Shown: one piece after another, positions 57,160-64,000 of the stretch
Position numbering within the stretch: the first letter of the stretch is position 1
Layout: every line of letters begins with the position of its first letter
Assembly: GCA_016710595.1 (NCBI GenBank)
Contig: JADJVM010000003.1
Span: 1 to 64,000 of the forward strand
Direction of reading: 5' to 3'
Origin: Niastella sp.
GTDB taxonomy: Bacteria > Bacteroidota > Bacteroidia > Chitinophagales > Chitinophagaceae
DNA length: 64,000 nt
Notes under the pieces: model-generated
Told to the model about the DNA's origin: nothing
The model's input: the letters and a program-made list of their open reading frames with translations, nothing else
Databases searched by the model: none
Program-made: the position numbers and the translations under genes

Positions 57160-57618
57160 TTAATTTCCGAGCACTTCATCACAATCTGGAGAATCGGCGT
57201 ATCTGAATGCCATTAATACATTGTCGTTTCTCAGGTCAGCCACGTCAGCCGTACTGTCTTTAAATACTACTAAAACATTGTCATTTAAAAACTTTGATTT
57301 TGGATTTAATTCAACAATTGCATTGATTACATCTGAAGAAACGTCTTCCCCAAGTTGACTCTGCCAGTCTTTATTGAGAATGAAACTTTTTATTCCATTG
57401 CTATCAATATAACCTTTGTTCGCACCAATGCCTTGTATCCAGCCCTGCCCAATTGCAGTGCATGTTGTTCCAGGCACTCTACAGCACCATGCCTCACCCA
57501 TCATTCCATGAGATTTAGACTCCCAAGCGAATGTAGCTGTTGGTGTTTCAGGCGAACAAGAAAAAAATGCTGTTATCATCACTAATAATAATGAATAAAG
57601 TTGAGAAAAACCTTTCAT
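57160..57618 (-). CDS. Small Cys-containing lipoprotein, first gene of operon
   Basis: A 152-residue protein with lipobox FFSC (Cys about 21). The mature part has a Cys cluster (AWCCRVPGTTC) and a C-terminal Cys (SPDCDEVLGN). No family recognised. Expressed ahead of a hairpin and two lipoprotein genes, which implies it is made in excess, as for a substrate or structural peptide handled by the other two. Only the layout supports this. Confidence 0.55.
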   Translation of the reverse strand: MKGFSQLYSLLLVMITAFFSCSPETPTATFAWESKSHGMMGEAWCCRVPGTTCTAIGQGWIQGIGANKGYIDSNGIKSFILNKDWQSQLGEDVSSDVINAIVELNPKSKFLNDNVLVVFKDSTADVADLRNDNVLMAFRYADSPDCDEVLGN

Positions 57619-57798
57619 AGTTCCAAAGTTTAGATTATGCCCATCAGATTAAGCGCTGTGGAATAAACAATAAAATCGTATTGATGTTTCCGCTGGCAGC
57701 TTTAAGTTTTTGTTTTCACTCACCTGTTTTACGCTCTCATGGCTGGTTGTGTTTCGGCTTATTTCTACCAAAACAAAAATAAATTCTTCCTCGTTACT

Positions 57799-58479
57799 TC
57801 ATTGTGGCACAGAACACTGTTTTTTTGTGATCTGTGCCATAGGTATTTTGGGGTACAGATTATAAGCGTTTACCCCCCCCCCACGTTTTCGGTAAGTTCC
57901 ATTTTTTAGTTTATTAAAAGTCGCCCTATCCATATTAGCAAAGGATGCCGCATAACGCTCACCAATATGCTCCAGGTAATGGCCATAGTGTCTCATAAAA
58001 TAGTTGAACCTTTCTTCTACATCATAATGGCGCAAGAGTAATTCACTCCTGGCAACCTGGTAGGTATAACTTTCTGAAAGTACCCTGATATAATGGTTAA
58101 ACGCCGGAAAGTTTTCACATAACGCAGTAAGGTCATTTTTATGTATCCTTAATAATGTACAATCTCTTACTGCTTCTATATTTTCTTCTGAAGGTATATT
58201 ACCATAAAAACTTATGGCAGATAACACGATATTTCCTGGCAAGATTATCCTGGTAACGGTTTCATCTGCATTAAGCAGTTTTATTGAGCAACAGGCGATC
58301 CCTTCTTCTAAAAACCATATATAGTCAACGATTGTTCCCTGGTTTGCCAGCATTTGGCCCTTTTTTACTTTTACATGTGTAATTACGTGTACTAATGCCT
58401 GCTTAAGTGGAATAACTAAAGGTTCCATTGTATCAAGTAGCTCATTAAACGATGTTAGATGATTTTCCGCTTTCTTCAT
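57799..58479 (-). CDS. Crp/Fnr-like transcriptional regulator
   Basis: About 226 residues from ATG 58479 (MKKAENHLTSF). Cyclic-nucleotide-binding fold (VKKGQMLANQGTIVDYIWFL, IILPGNIVLSAISFYGN), then a C-terminal helix-turn-helix (GERYAASFANMDRATFNKLK). The last codons contain a G10 run (57873-57882); ten bases give a 23-residue tail, nine give a stop right after Arg-Gly-Gly-Gly. Its own promoter carries the GGGGAAAAACCC site also found before genes A and B, so it may regulate itself and those genes. Confidence 0.8.
   Translation of the reverse strand: MKKAENHLTSFNELLDTMEPLVIPLKQALVHVITHVKVKKGQMLANQGTIVDYIWFLEEGIACCSIKLLNADETVTRIILPGNIVLSAISFYGNIPSEENIEAVRDCTLLRIHKNDLTALCENFPAFNHYIRVLSESYTYQVARSELLLRHYDVEERFNYFMRHYGHYLEHIGERYAASFANMDRATFNKLKNGTYRKRGGGVNAYNLYPKIPMAQITKKQCSVPQ
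57873..57882. repeat. C10 homopolymer at the end of the Crp-like gene
   Basis: Ten C bases on the plus strand. Length changes would alter only the tail after the helix-turn-helix. Such a long tract is rare in an AT-rich genome and is prone to both slippage and sequencing error. Confidence 0.7.
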
Positions 58480-58513
58480 AAACAGGGTTTTTACGATGAT
58501 TAAAAACACTTCT

Positions 58514-58558
58514 CAAACATAAAGAAGAATTTTAAAAGAAGGATGGGGAAAAACCCCC
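58514..58558 (-). promoter_or_regulatory. Promoter of the Crp-like gene with GGGGAAAAACCCCC site
   Basis: The minus-strand -7 box TATGTTTG (58514-58521) and a GGGGGTTTTTCCCC palindrome at 58545-58558, 23 nt upstream, match the spacing seen in the promoters of genes A and B. Confidence 0.65.
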
Positions 58559-58631
58559 ATTTTTTATTGAAAGTATTTTTTAAAAAATAGTAGTATCATT
58601 AAAAAATAGGCAATGAAGGTTTGGTAAAGAG

Positions 58632-58639
58632 TATCTTTG
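58632..58639 (+). promoter_or_regulatory. -7 box before the DUF502 gene
   Basis: TATCTTTG fits TAnnTTTG and lies 17 nt before ATG 58657, supporting that start over the upstream TTG at 58621. Confidence 0.5.
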
Positions 58640-58656
58640 AAACTGAAAACATTTTT

Positions 58657-59277
58657 ATGAAAGCAAAGTTTAACTACTCCCGCTTACTCCAATATTTTTT
58701 ACAAGGCCTGCTGATACTGGCTCCTGTAACGGTAACCATTTATGCCCTTTATTTTGTGATATCGGGTATTGATAGCTGGATCCCTATTTTTACCACTACA
58801 GGCGAAAATGGCCAGCCCCATGTGCAAAACTATGGACTGGGTTTTGTGCTTATTATTGTTGCCATCATTACCATTGGTTATTTTAGTTCTTTCTTTATTA
58901 CCGGCCGTATTGTAAGTTTTATGGATAAGTTTATGCAACGTGCTCCCGGCATCAAACATATATATGGCACTACCCGTGATTTTGTAGAAGCCTTTGCCGG
59001 CAATAAAAAAAAGTTTACTCAAAATGTATTGGCCAATGTAGATGATAATGATGTATGGCGAATGGGTTTTATTACCAGGGATGATATGGGCGATTTTGGA
59101 TTTAAAGATTATGTAGCCGTTTATATTCCCATGTCTTATTCTGTTGCGGGGCATGTATATGTAATTCCAAAAAGCCGGGTTAGGCCTATCACAAATATAA
59201 CCAGTACCCAAACCATGAAATTTGCAGTAAGTGGAGGCCTTACAACGGTAGATGATCCGGAGGTTAAAAGCGCTTAA
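58657..59277 (+). CDS. DUF502 membrane protein
   Basis: About 206 residues. Two N-terminal membrane helices (LLQYFLQGLLILAPVTVTIY and the GFVLIIVAIITIGYFSSFF region) precede the DUF502 cytoplasmic or periplasmic domain (RAPGIKHIYGTTRDFVEAF, VAVYIPMSYSVAGHVYVIP). Function of the family is unknown. Start chosen at 58657 because a promoter -7 box lies upstream. Confidence 0.88.
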   Translation: MKAKFNYSRLLQYFLQGLLILAPVTVTIYALYFVISGIDSWIPIFTTTGENGQPHVQNYGLGFVLIIVAIITIGYFSSFFITGRIVSFMDKFMQRAPGIKHIYGTTRDFVEAFAGNKKKFTQNVLANVDDNDVWRMGFITRDDMGDFGFKDYVAVYIPMSYSVAGHVYVIPKSRVRPITNITSTQTMKFAVSGGLTTVDDPEVKSA

Positions 59278-59321
59278 TCCTGCTGCCTGAAAAAAATGAA
59301 TTATATTTAGAGCCAGAAGCA

Positions 59322-60308
59322 GTGGATATGAAAAAAAAATTATTTTCTTTTTGTTTAACGGTTGTATTGGTATGTTGCTGGTCTTCGGCACATTGCTGGG
59401 GATTTTGGGCGCATCAAAAAATAAATTATTACGCAGTTTTTCTTTTACCGCCAGAAATGATGGTTTTTTATAAACCAAACATTGAATTTATAACAGAACA
59501 TGCCGTAGACCCTGATAAAAGAAGGTATGCCATTGCTGATGAAGGGCCCCGTCATTTTATTGACCTGGACCGGTATGGCCATTATCCTTATGATTCATTG
59601 CCCCGTAACTGGGACTCGGCAGTAGCTAAATATTCCAAAGACACATTGATGGCGCATGGTATCGTTCCCTGGCATGTACCCATTATGCTCAGCAGGCTTA
59701 CCCGTGCATTTAAGGATAAAAATTTTAGCCGTATTCTTAAAACCAGTACAGAGCTGGGTCACTATATCGCTGATGCCCATGTGCCTCTGCATGCTACCCG
59801 AAATTATAATGGGCAACTTACCAACCAAAAAGGCATACATGGTTTTTGGGAAAGCCGGGTACCCGAATTACTGGCCGATAAAAAATTTGATTTTTTTATT
59901 GGTAAAGCCCAGTATATTAAAAACCCATCTGCCTTTATTTGGGATCGTGTAATGGAAAGCGCCCAAATGGCCGATACCGTTTTACGGGTAGAACGAGAAC
60001 TTTCTTTACAGTTTTCTGATGATCAAAAATATTCTTACGAAGAAAGAAACGGAAAAGTAATAAGACAATATTCTGCTGCATTTACCAATGCATTTAATAA
60101 CAGGCTGCATGGTATGATAGAACAAAGAATGCGCCAATCTATATTTGCCATAGCCTCCTTTTGGTACACAGCCTGGGTAAATGCCGGCCAGCCCGATTTA
60201 AAACCTTTACTGCATAATACGTTTAGTGAAGCTGATATTAAAGAAATGGAAGAGCTGAACATGAAATGGAATTCCGGCGGAAAGATGATTGGGAGGGGTG
60301 AAGAATAA
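59322..60308 (+). CDS. Zinc-dependent phospholipase C / S1-P1 nuclease-like protein
   Basis: A 328-residue exported protein, signal peptide ending SSAHCWGFWAHQK. The mature N-terminal Trp and the pattern of His/Asp ligands (WGFWAHQK, PRHFIDLD, GHYIADAHVPLHATRNY, and HGFWESRVPEL) fit the tri-zinc phospholipase C/S1-P1 fold. Probably hydrolyses phosphate esters outside the cytoplasm. Substrate unknown. The 3' end overlaps the open frame of the esterase gene, whose start I place later. Confidence 0.85.
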   Translation: MDMKKKLFSFCLTVVLVCCWSSAHCWGFWAHQKINYYAVFLLPPEMMVFYKPNIEFITEHAVDPDKRRYAIADEGPRHFIDLDRYGHYPYDSLPRNWDSAVAKYSKDTLMAHGIVPWHVPIMLSRLTRAFKDKNFSRILKTSTELGHYIADAHVPLHATRNYNGQLTNQKGIHGFWESRVPELLADKKFDFFIGKAQYIKNPSAFIWDRVMESAQMADTVLRVERELSLQFSDDQKYSYEERNGKVIRQYSAAFTNAFNNRLHGMIEQRMRQSIFAIASFWYTAWVNAGQPDLKPLLHNTFSEADIKEMEELNMKWNSGGKMIGRGEE

Positions 60309-60393
60309 AGTATACAGTAACGATACACAATTTGGAATGAATATTGCATCCGAATACAGGGAATATCATTTCCTGCTCAAAAAATCCTGCTTT

Positions 60394-61314
60394 ATGACTC
60401 ATAATTCATTTCACATAAAATTTGTATTTGCCACCGGGCTATTTATTCTTTTAACTTCATGGCTGCTCATTAGCTGCACAAAAGACCCTGTTACCCATGG
60501 GGGTGGAAATGGTGGCGGAAATGGCAGCCCTGCCCTTACCCAAAGAACAATTTCAGATACAGCCTATGGAACCGACCCATTGCAAAAAATGGATATTTTT
60601 TTACCGGCAGCAAGAAATGCATCTACCAAAGTGGTGGTATTTATACATGGTGGCGCCTGGGAAAGCGGGAATAAAAATGATGGCGAATATGTACAGGTAA
60701 TAAATTTAATAAAACAAAAATGGCCCGAGGCTGCTATTGCAAATATTAATTACAGGCTTACCAGTAACCCGGCTATTCATTGTGATGAAATAATGGATGA
60801 TATTTCTAATGCTGTAAATTTTATTGTGGCCAATAAAAATAATTTCTTTATATCCGATACCCTGGTCATGATGGGTGCCAGTGCAGGGGCACATCTTGCC
60901 ATGCTTTATACCTATAAATACAATACAAATAATTACGTAAAATCTGTAGCTGATTTTTTTGGGCCTGCCAAATTAAGTGACTGGGATTGGTATAATTCAT
61001 ATAATATATTTTTGGGTAAAGCCATCAAAGATTTATTTATACCGTTAAATGGCGCCCCCTGGAATGTGGCATTATATGATTCTAATAGCCCTTATTCAGT
61101 AGCTACTTCACAATCGAAACCCACCATTATTTTTCATGGTACTGCCGACCTGATTGTACCCTTATACCAAAGCCAATGGATGCAAGGGCGGTTAAATACA
61201 TTGGGAGTGCCTAATGAATATCATGAATATTTTGATGGGCACGGGTTTAACCCTTCCAATACTGCAGATGCAGTAAACAAAGCAATCGTATTTTTTAAAC
61301 AGCATTTGCAATAA
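60394..61314 (+). CDS. Alpha/beta hydrolase (carboxylesterase-like) lipoprotein
   Basis: 306 residues from ATG 60394, where a signal sequence begins (FATGLFILLTSWLLISC), lipobox ISC. Then a Gly-rich spacer and the hydrolase domain. Oxyanion-hole motif HGGAW, nucleophile GASAG (Ser), Asp in HGTADLIVP, and His in DGHGFNP complete the triad. Anchored esterase or lipase; substrate not readable. 85 bp after the phospholipase-like gene in the same direction. Confidence 0.88.
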   Translation: MTHNSFHIKFVFATGLFILLTSWLLISCTKDPVTHGGGNGGGNGSPALTQRTISDTAYGTDPLQKMDIFLPAARNASTKVVVFIHGGAWESGNKNDGEYVQVINLIKQKWPEAAIANINYRLTSNPAIHCDEIMDDISNAVNFIVANKNNFFISDTLVMMGASAGAHLAMLYTYKYNTNNYVKSVADFFGPAKLSDWDWYNSYNIFLGKAIKDLFIPLNGAPWNVALYDSNSPYSVATSQSKPTIIFHGTADLIVPLYQSQWMQGRLNTLGVPNEYHEYFDGHGFNPSNTADAVNKAIVFFKQHLQ

Positions 61315-61319
61315 AATCA

Positions 61320-62231
61320 TTATAAATTCTTTTTCTCAGTGTACAACTCTGATCCTTCAAAAAAGGTTACAGTTCCTTTATTTAAAAATAAATTATAGGG
61401 GCAGGCATCCAACTCAACAGGGCACTGAGAAAATTTGTTTTCAAATATTACATCATCATTTATGGCAATTTTTAATTCATTTTTCCATTGGGTAAACGTA
61501 AGTAAGTTTACATCTTTCAGCTCAGCATTAATAGGAATACTTTCATAATTTTTGAGTGCAAACATTTCGGGATTATTTTTTTCCAGTGCGCCAAAAAAGC
61601 CCGAAGTCAATTTTGAAGGAATGTTTTTCTTTAAATAATAAAATTTACCCCCCGCTGTAATGAAAAAACTAAAAAAGGTATAATCCTTACATTCATGAAA
61701 TGTGGAATTATGGCCAATTAATTGCATCCCAAACCCAAAACTATCTGTATTGGTAAGCGGGAGTGAATAATATAAATCATATTGAAAGTTATTATAGTCA
61801 TCATGTTCTTTCTGGTGGTTATGAAACACTGTGGTATTATAAGCGCTAATACCATCGAGATCATGTGTTACATTCACATTTTGTTCATCCGGATATTTAA
61901 AAATTAATCCCTGTGTTTCTTTTGATTTTGATTTCTTTGAATATTTTCTATAATCAAGTGCCAATTCTTTTCTGTTCCACTCTTTCCTATTTTTCATGTA
62001 ACCAGCGCCCGCATCATAATTAGAAGAAGATGTATTTGATTGAGTGGGGGCAGTAGCAGTGGTATTCATATTGATATTCGGTTTCGGGGCAGCTTTCATG
62101 CGGTCAATTTTGTATTGTTCCGCATTAAATGTTTGGCCACCCTGGGGCTTGTTCACCATACCCGGTTGGTTTTGAGTTACTCCGATAAAACTTATGAACA
62201 GGAGTAGAAATGAAATAAGTATTTTTTTCAT
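61320..62231 (-). CDS. Exported protein of unknown function
   Basis: 303 residues with a signal peptide ending FIGVTQNQPGM. A low-complexity Pro/Asn/Thr stretch (about 45-75) precedes a globular domain (YSKKSKSKETQGLIFKY onward) with several Trp/Tyr-rich strands. No family recognised. 11 bp downstream of the gene at 62243 and probably in the same transcript; convergent with the esterase gene. Confidence 0.6.
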   Translation of the reverse strand: MKKILISFLLLFISFIGVTQNQPGMVNKPQGGQTFNAEQYKIDRMKAAPKPNINMNTTATAPTQSNTSSSNYDAGAGYMKNRKEWNRKELALDYRKYSKKSKSKETQGLIFKYPDEQNVNVTHDLDGISAYNTTVFHNHQKEHDDYNNFQYDLYYSLPLTNTDSFGFGMQLIGHNSTFHECKDYTFFSFFITAGGKFYYLKKNIPSKLTSGFFGALEKNNPEMFALKNYESIPINAELKDVNLLTFTQWKNELKIAINDDVIFENKFSQCPVELDACPYNLFLNKGTVTFFEGSELYTEKKNL

Positions 62232-62242
62232 GATGAGTGAAC

Positions 62243-63505
62243 TTAATTTTTATATTTAATAATTGAAAATAATTGGGAATACAATTTATTATTCAAATAG
62301 TATTTATGAACGCTTAACCTAATCCCTTTATAAGCGGCCGGAACTTGTTCTTCGCTTTTTGGTGTGTATATAATGAGATCGGGATTTGCATCGCTTTCTA
62401 TTCTTTCTAGTTTTCCAAAAGGATAGTCAATTGATAAGAGGATACTATCAAATGCATGTTCTGAGTATAATTTTGTATCTATAAATGTAGTAAACGACCA
62501 TTTTTTTGCTAATGTATCAAAATAAACAGAAGCGCCCCCCGGCTCACTCCCTTCCATGTTATAATTAGTTTCATACGTTTCTTTCCAATATCTTTCCGTT
62601 ATTAATTTGGTAGTTTTAATCTCTTTAAAATCATCTTTATAAAGTTTGAGGAGGTAAAGAATATCATTCGTCAACTTTTTTGTATTGTTTTTAACTACTG
62701 GTTCAGACACTTCTATTTGCTCTGAAAATAATTTAGGGTCAAAAGACCTGTTCAATAAATTTATTGAAAGAAAATAATTTTTGTGTTTAAAAGTCCCCAC
62801 ATTAAGCAATACTGTAAAATACCTATAATTGTTATTAAGTTTCATTCTATCTACTGGAACATAATATTTTGCGTAAAAACCAGAATCTATTATTTTATCT
62901 TGCCCTGGCAATGGCTCTAATTTTCCAAAGGGAAAATTTAGTGTGCGAAAGATATAATCCAAACCTTCAGCACTATATTGATCAGTATTTATTTGAGTTT
63001 GTAAATTCCAGCGATTCACATAATCATCAAAGTAAATTAAGGTTGAAGAATCTATACTACCATTTAATGAATAATTTGCCAGAAAAGAAGATCCATAGAA
63101 GCCAGCAGAAGCTTTAGGAAAAGTTGTTTTTATAGAAGAGAAATCTTCTGAAGACATACGAGCCAATTCAATAAGCTGATCTTTAAATTTTAAAACATTT
63201 TTGGGTTCTATCTTTTTCTCGGGCTTTTCGCCGGTAATTATTTTTATACGCATATCCAATATGCGGTATTCAATTCCGTCAACAGATATATAGCCACTAT
63301 AATGATCTTCTCCTGAAAATAAAAGTGGGCGCTTAGACACTACTGCCGTTTTACCTACAATTTTATCTTGATTTGAAAATTGGGGATCCCATGATGTAAT
63401 TTCCTTTACTATTATTTGAGAACCAACCGGCAATGTTCTTCTTTGTGCAAATAAGCTACCGCCTAAGGAAAGTAAAATGAACAGGAGTAAAATGGATTTT
63501 TTCAT
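62243..63505 (-). CDS. Exported protein with two tandem internal repeats
   Basis: 420 residues, signal peptide ending GGSLFAQRRTL. Two copies of a domain of about 140 residues are visible (about 106-255 and 276-420). They share DF-xx-IKTT, NY(S/N)(L/M)(N/E)GS, YFD...W, YS...D and PFGKLE in the same order. No family recognised. First of two genes in an exported-protein operon. Confidence 0.6.
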   Translation of the reverse strand: MKKSILLLFILLSLGGSLFAQRRTLPVGSQIIVKEITSWDPQFSNQDKIVGKTAVVSKRPLLFSGEDHYSGYISVDGIEYRILDMRIKIITGEKPEKKIEPKNVLKFKDQLIELARMSSEDFSSIKTTFPKASAGFYGSSFLANYSLNGSIDSSTLIYFDDYVNRWNLQTQINTDQYSAEGLDYIFRTLNFPFGKLEPLPGQDKIIDSGFYAKYYVPVDRMKLNNNYRYFTVLLNVGTFKHKNYFLSINLLNRSFDPKLFSEQIEVSEPVVKNNTKKLTNDILYLLKLYKDDFKEIKTTKLITERYWKETYETNYNMEGSEPGGASVYFDTLAKKWSFTTFIDTKLYSEHAFDSILLSIDYPFGKLERIESDANPDLIIYTPKSEEQVPAAYKGIRLSVHKYYLNNKLYSQLFSIIKYKN

Positions 63506-63658
63506 ACATGCTAAAAATTATGTTAGAAAGTTAATTTCATTTTTTAAATAATGCAAAATTTTTGTTTTCTTATTATTTTGAATATTACGTTTTGAAATGA
63601 AATTATAATATTTTATAAAAAATATTGAGTTTAAATAGCTATCCCGAAACGGTCTCGT

Positions 63659-64000
63659 TGCTAAAAATTTCATCAACAAAAAAGCCCCCGATAATTCGGA
63701 GGCCATTAAATAAGCTGTAGGGGAAGGGTTCGAACCTTCACGGGGACATTAGCCAAAGTGCAAAAAAGAAATAAGCGCTAACTTATCTCAAAGGGGTGGT
63801 CGACCCCAGTCGGTGCATCTGCAGGGTATTACGCTTCGTTTATCTGTTTTTCCCACCCCGGGACGGGGGTCGCTGCTAAAAATTTCATCAACAAAAAAGC
63901 CCCCGATAATTCGGAGGCCATTAAATAAGCTGTAGGGGAAGGGTTCGAACCTTCACGGGGACATTAGCCAAAGTGCAAAAAAGAAATAAGCGCTAACTTA
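63659..64000. repeat. Tandem 215-bp repeat running off the right edge
   Basis: Copy 1 is 63659-63873 and copy 2 starts at 63874 and is cut by the window end; the 127 visible bases of copy 2 match copy 1. Each unit has a GAAGG-GTTCGAA-CCTTC segment (63723-63739) resembling a tRNA T arm, and a GCCCCCG/CGGAGGC hairpin (63684-63703) that on the minus strand is followed by TTTTTT, like a terminator. I could not fold a full tRNA or tmRNA. Confidence 0.8.

Noticed and set aside
63716..63760. tRNA or tmRNA gene at the right edge
   Set aside because: The T-arm-like sequence is present, but no matching acceptor, D arm or anticodon arm could be paired on either strand within the window.
1..64000. CRISPR array, prophage or IS element
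   Set aside because: No regularly spaced repeats, transposase, integrase or phage structural genes were seen.

Overview
The window looks like a chromosomal segment from a Bacteroidota bacterium, probably Chitinophagaceae-like. The DNA is AT-rich. Many promoters carry the Bacteroidota -7 box TAnnTTTG. Family markers include GldH, DUF6089, KorA, paired OmpH/Skp genes beside BamA, a TonB-dependent B12 receptor with a propeller lipoprotein, and multi-PAS NarL-type kinases. There is no rRNA, CRISPR array or transposase. One tRNA-Arg(CCG) and one cobalamin riboswitch are present.

Layout. 1-6.9 kb is an accessory island on the minus strand. It holds two modular lipoprotein genes (A, 205-1812, decayed; B, 5018-6827), each followed directly by a small exported protein gene, with a block of broken genes between them. 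7.0-20.8 kb is core: murI, two skp genes, bamA, uppS, DUF6089, gldH, yicC, lpxD, a carboxypeptidase-regulatory-like protein, an SDR, a 3-hydroxyacyl-CoA dehydrogenase and pheS. 20.9-32.1 kb has an M16 peptidase, an ECF sigma factor with a membrane partner, korA, an arginase-fold protein, mutL and acs. 32.3-34.8 kb holds a third, 5'-truncated copy (C) of the modular lipoprotein gene with its own partner gene. 35.1-38.5 kb is a riboswitch-controlled B12 uptake locus. 38.5-48.3 kb has marC, tRNA-Arg, a cupredoxin, a DUF4142 protein and a large NarL-type signalling cluster. 48.5-55.3 kb is an RND efflux operon with its TetR regulator. 55.7-63.5 kb has a three-gene lipoprotein operon, a Crp/Fnr-like regulator, DUF502, a phospholipase C-like protein, an esterase and two secreted proteins of unknown function. 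A 215-bp tandem repeat runs off the right edge.

Most notable system. A, B and C share a Cys/Pro/Gly-rich segment ending in a near-identical linker of about 130 bp, after which the C-terminal domain is swapped: HxH...SxxD (JAB/MPN-like) in A and C, HExxH in B. Each is followed within -10 to +3 bp by a small signal-peptide protein gene. This resembles a polymorphic toxin/immunity arrangement on a lipoprotein chassis. B and C share about 0.63 kb of near-identical sequence in inverted orientation 26 kb apart. C lacks a promoter, signal peptide and N-terminal domain. Recombination between the repeats would place C's module behind B's promoter. The promoters of A, B and the Crp-like gene share a GGGGAAAAACCC-type site 23-24 nt upstream of the -7 box, and a related palindrome sits at the C breakpoint beside acs.

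Caution. murI, one skp and bamA, all expected to be intact, are each broken by a single-base change in a short A/T homopolymer. The assembly therefore probably contains homopolymer errors, and single-indel frameshifts elsewhere, including the G8 tract of B, may be artefacts. The several indels packed into the end of gene A are harder to explain that way.
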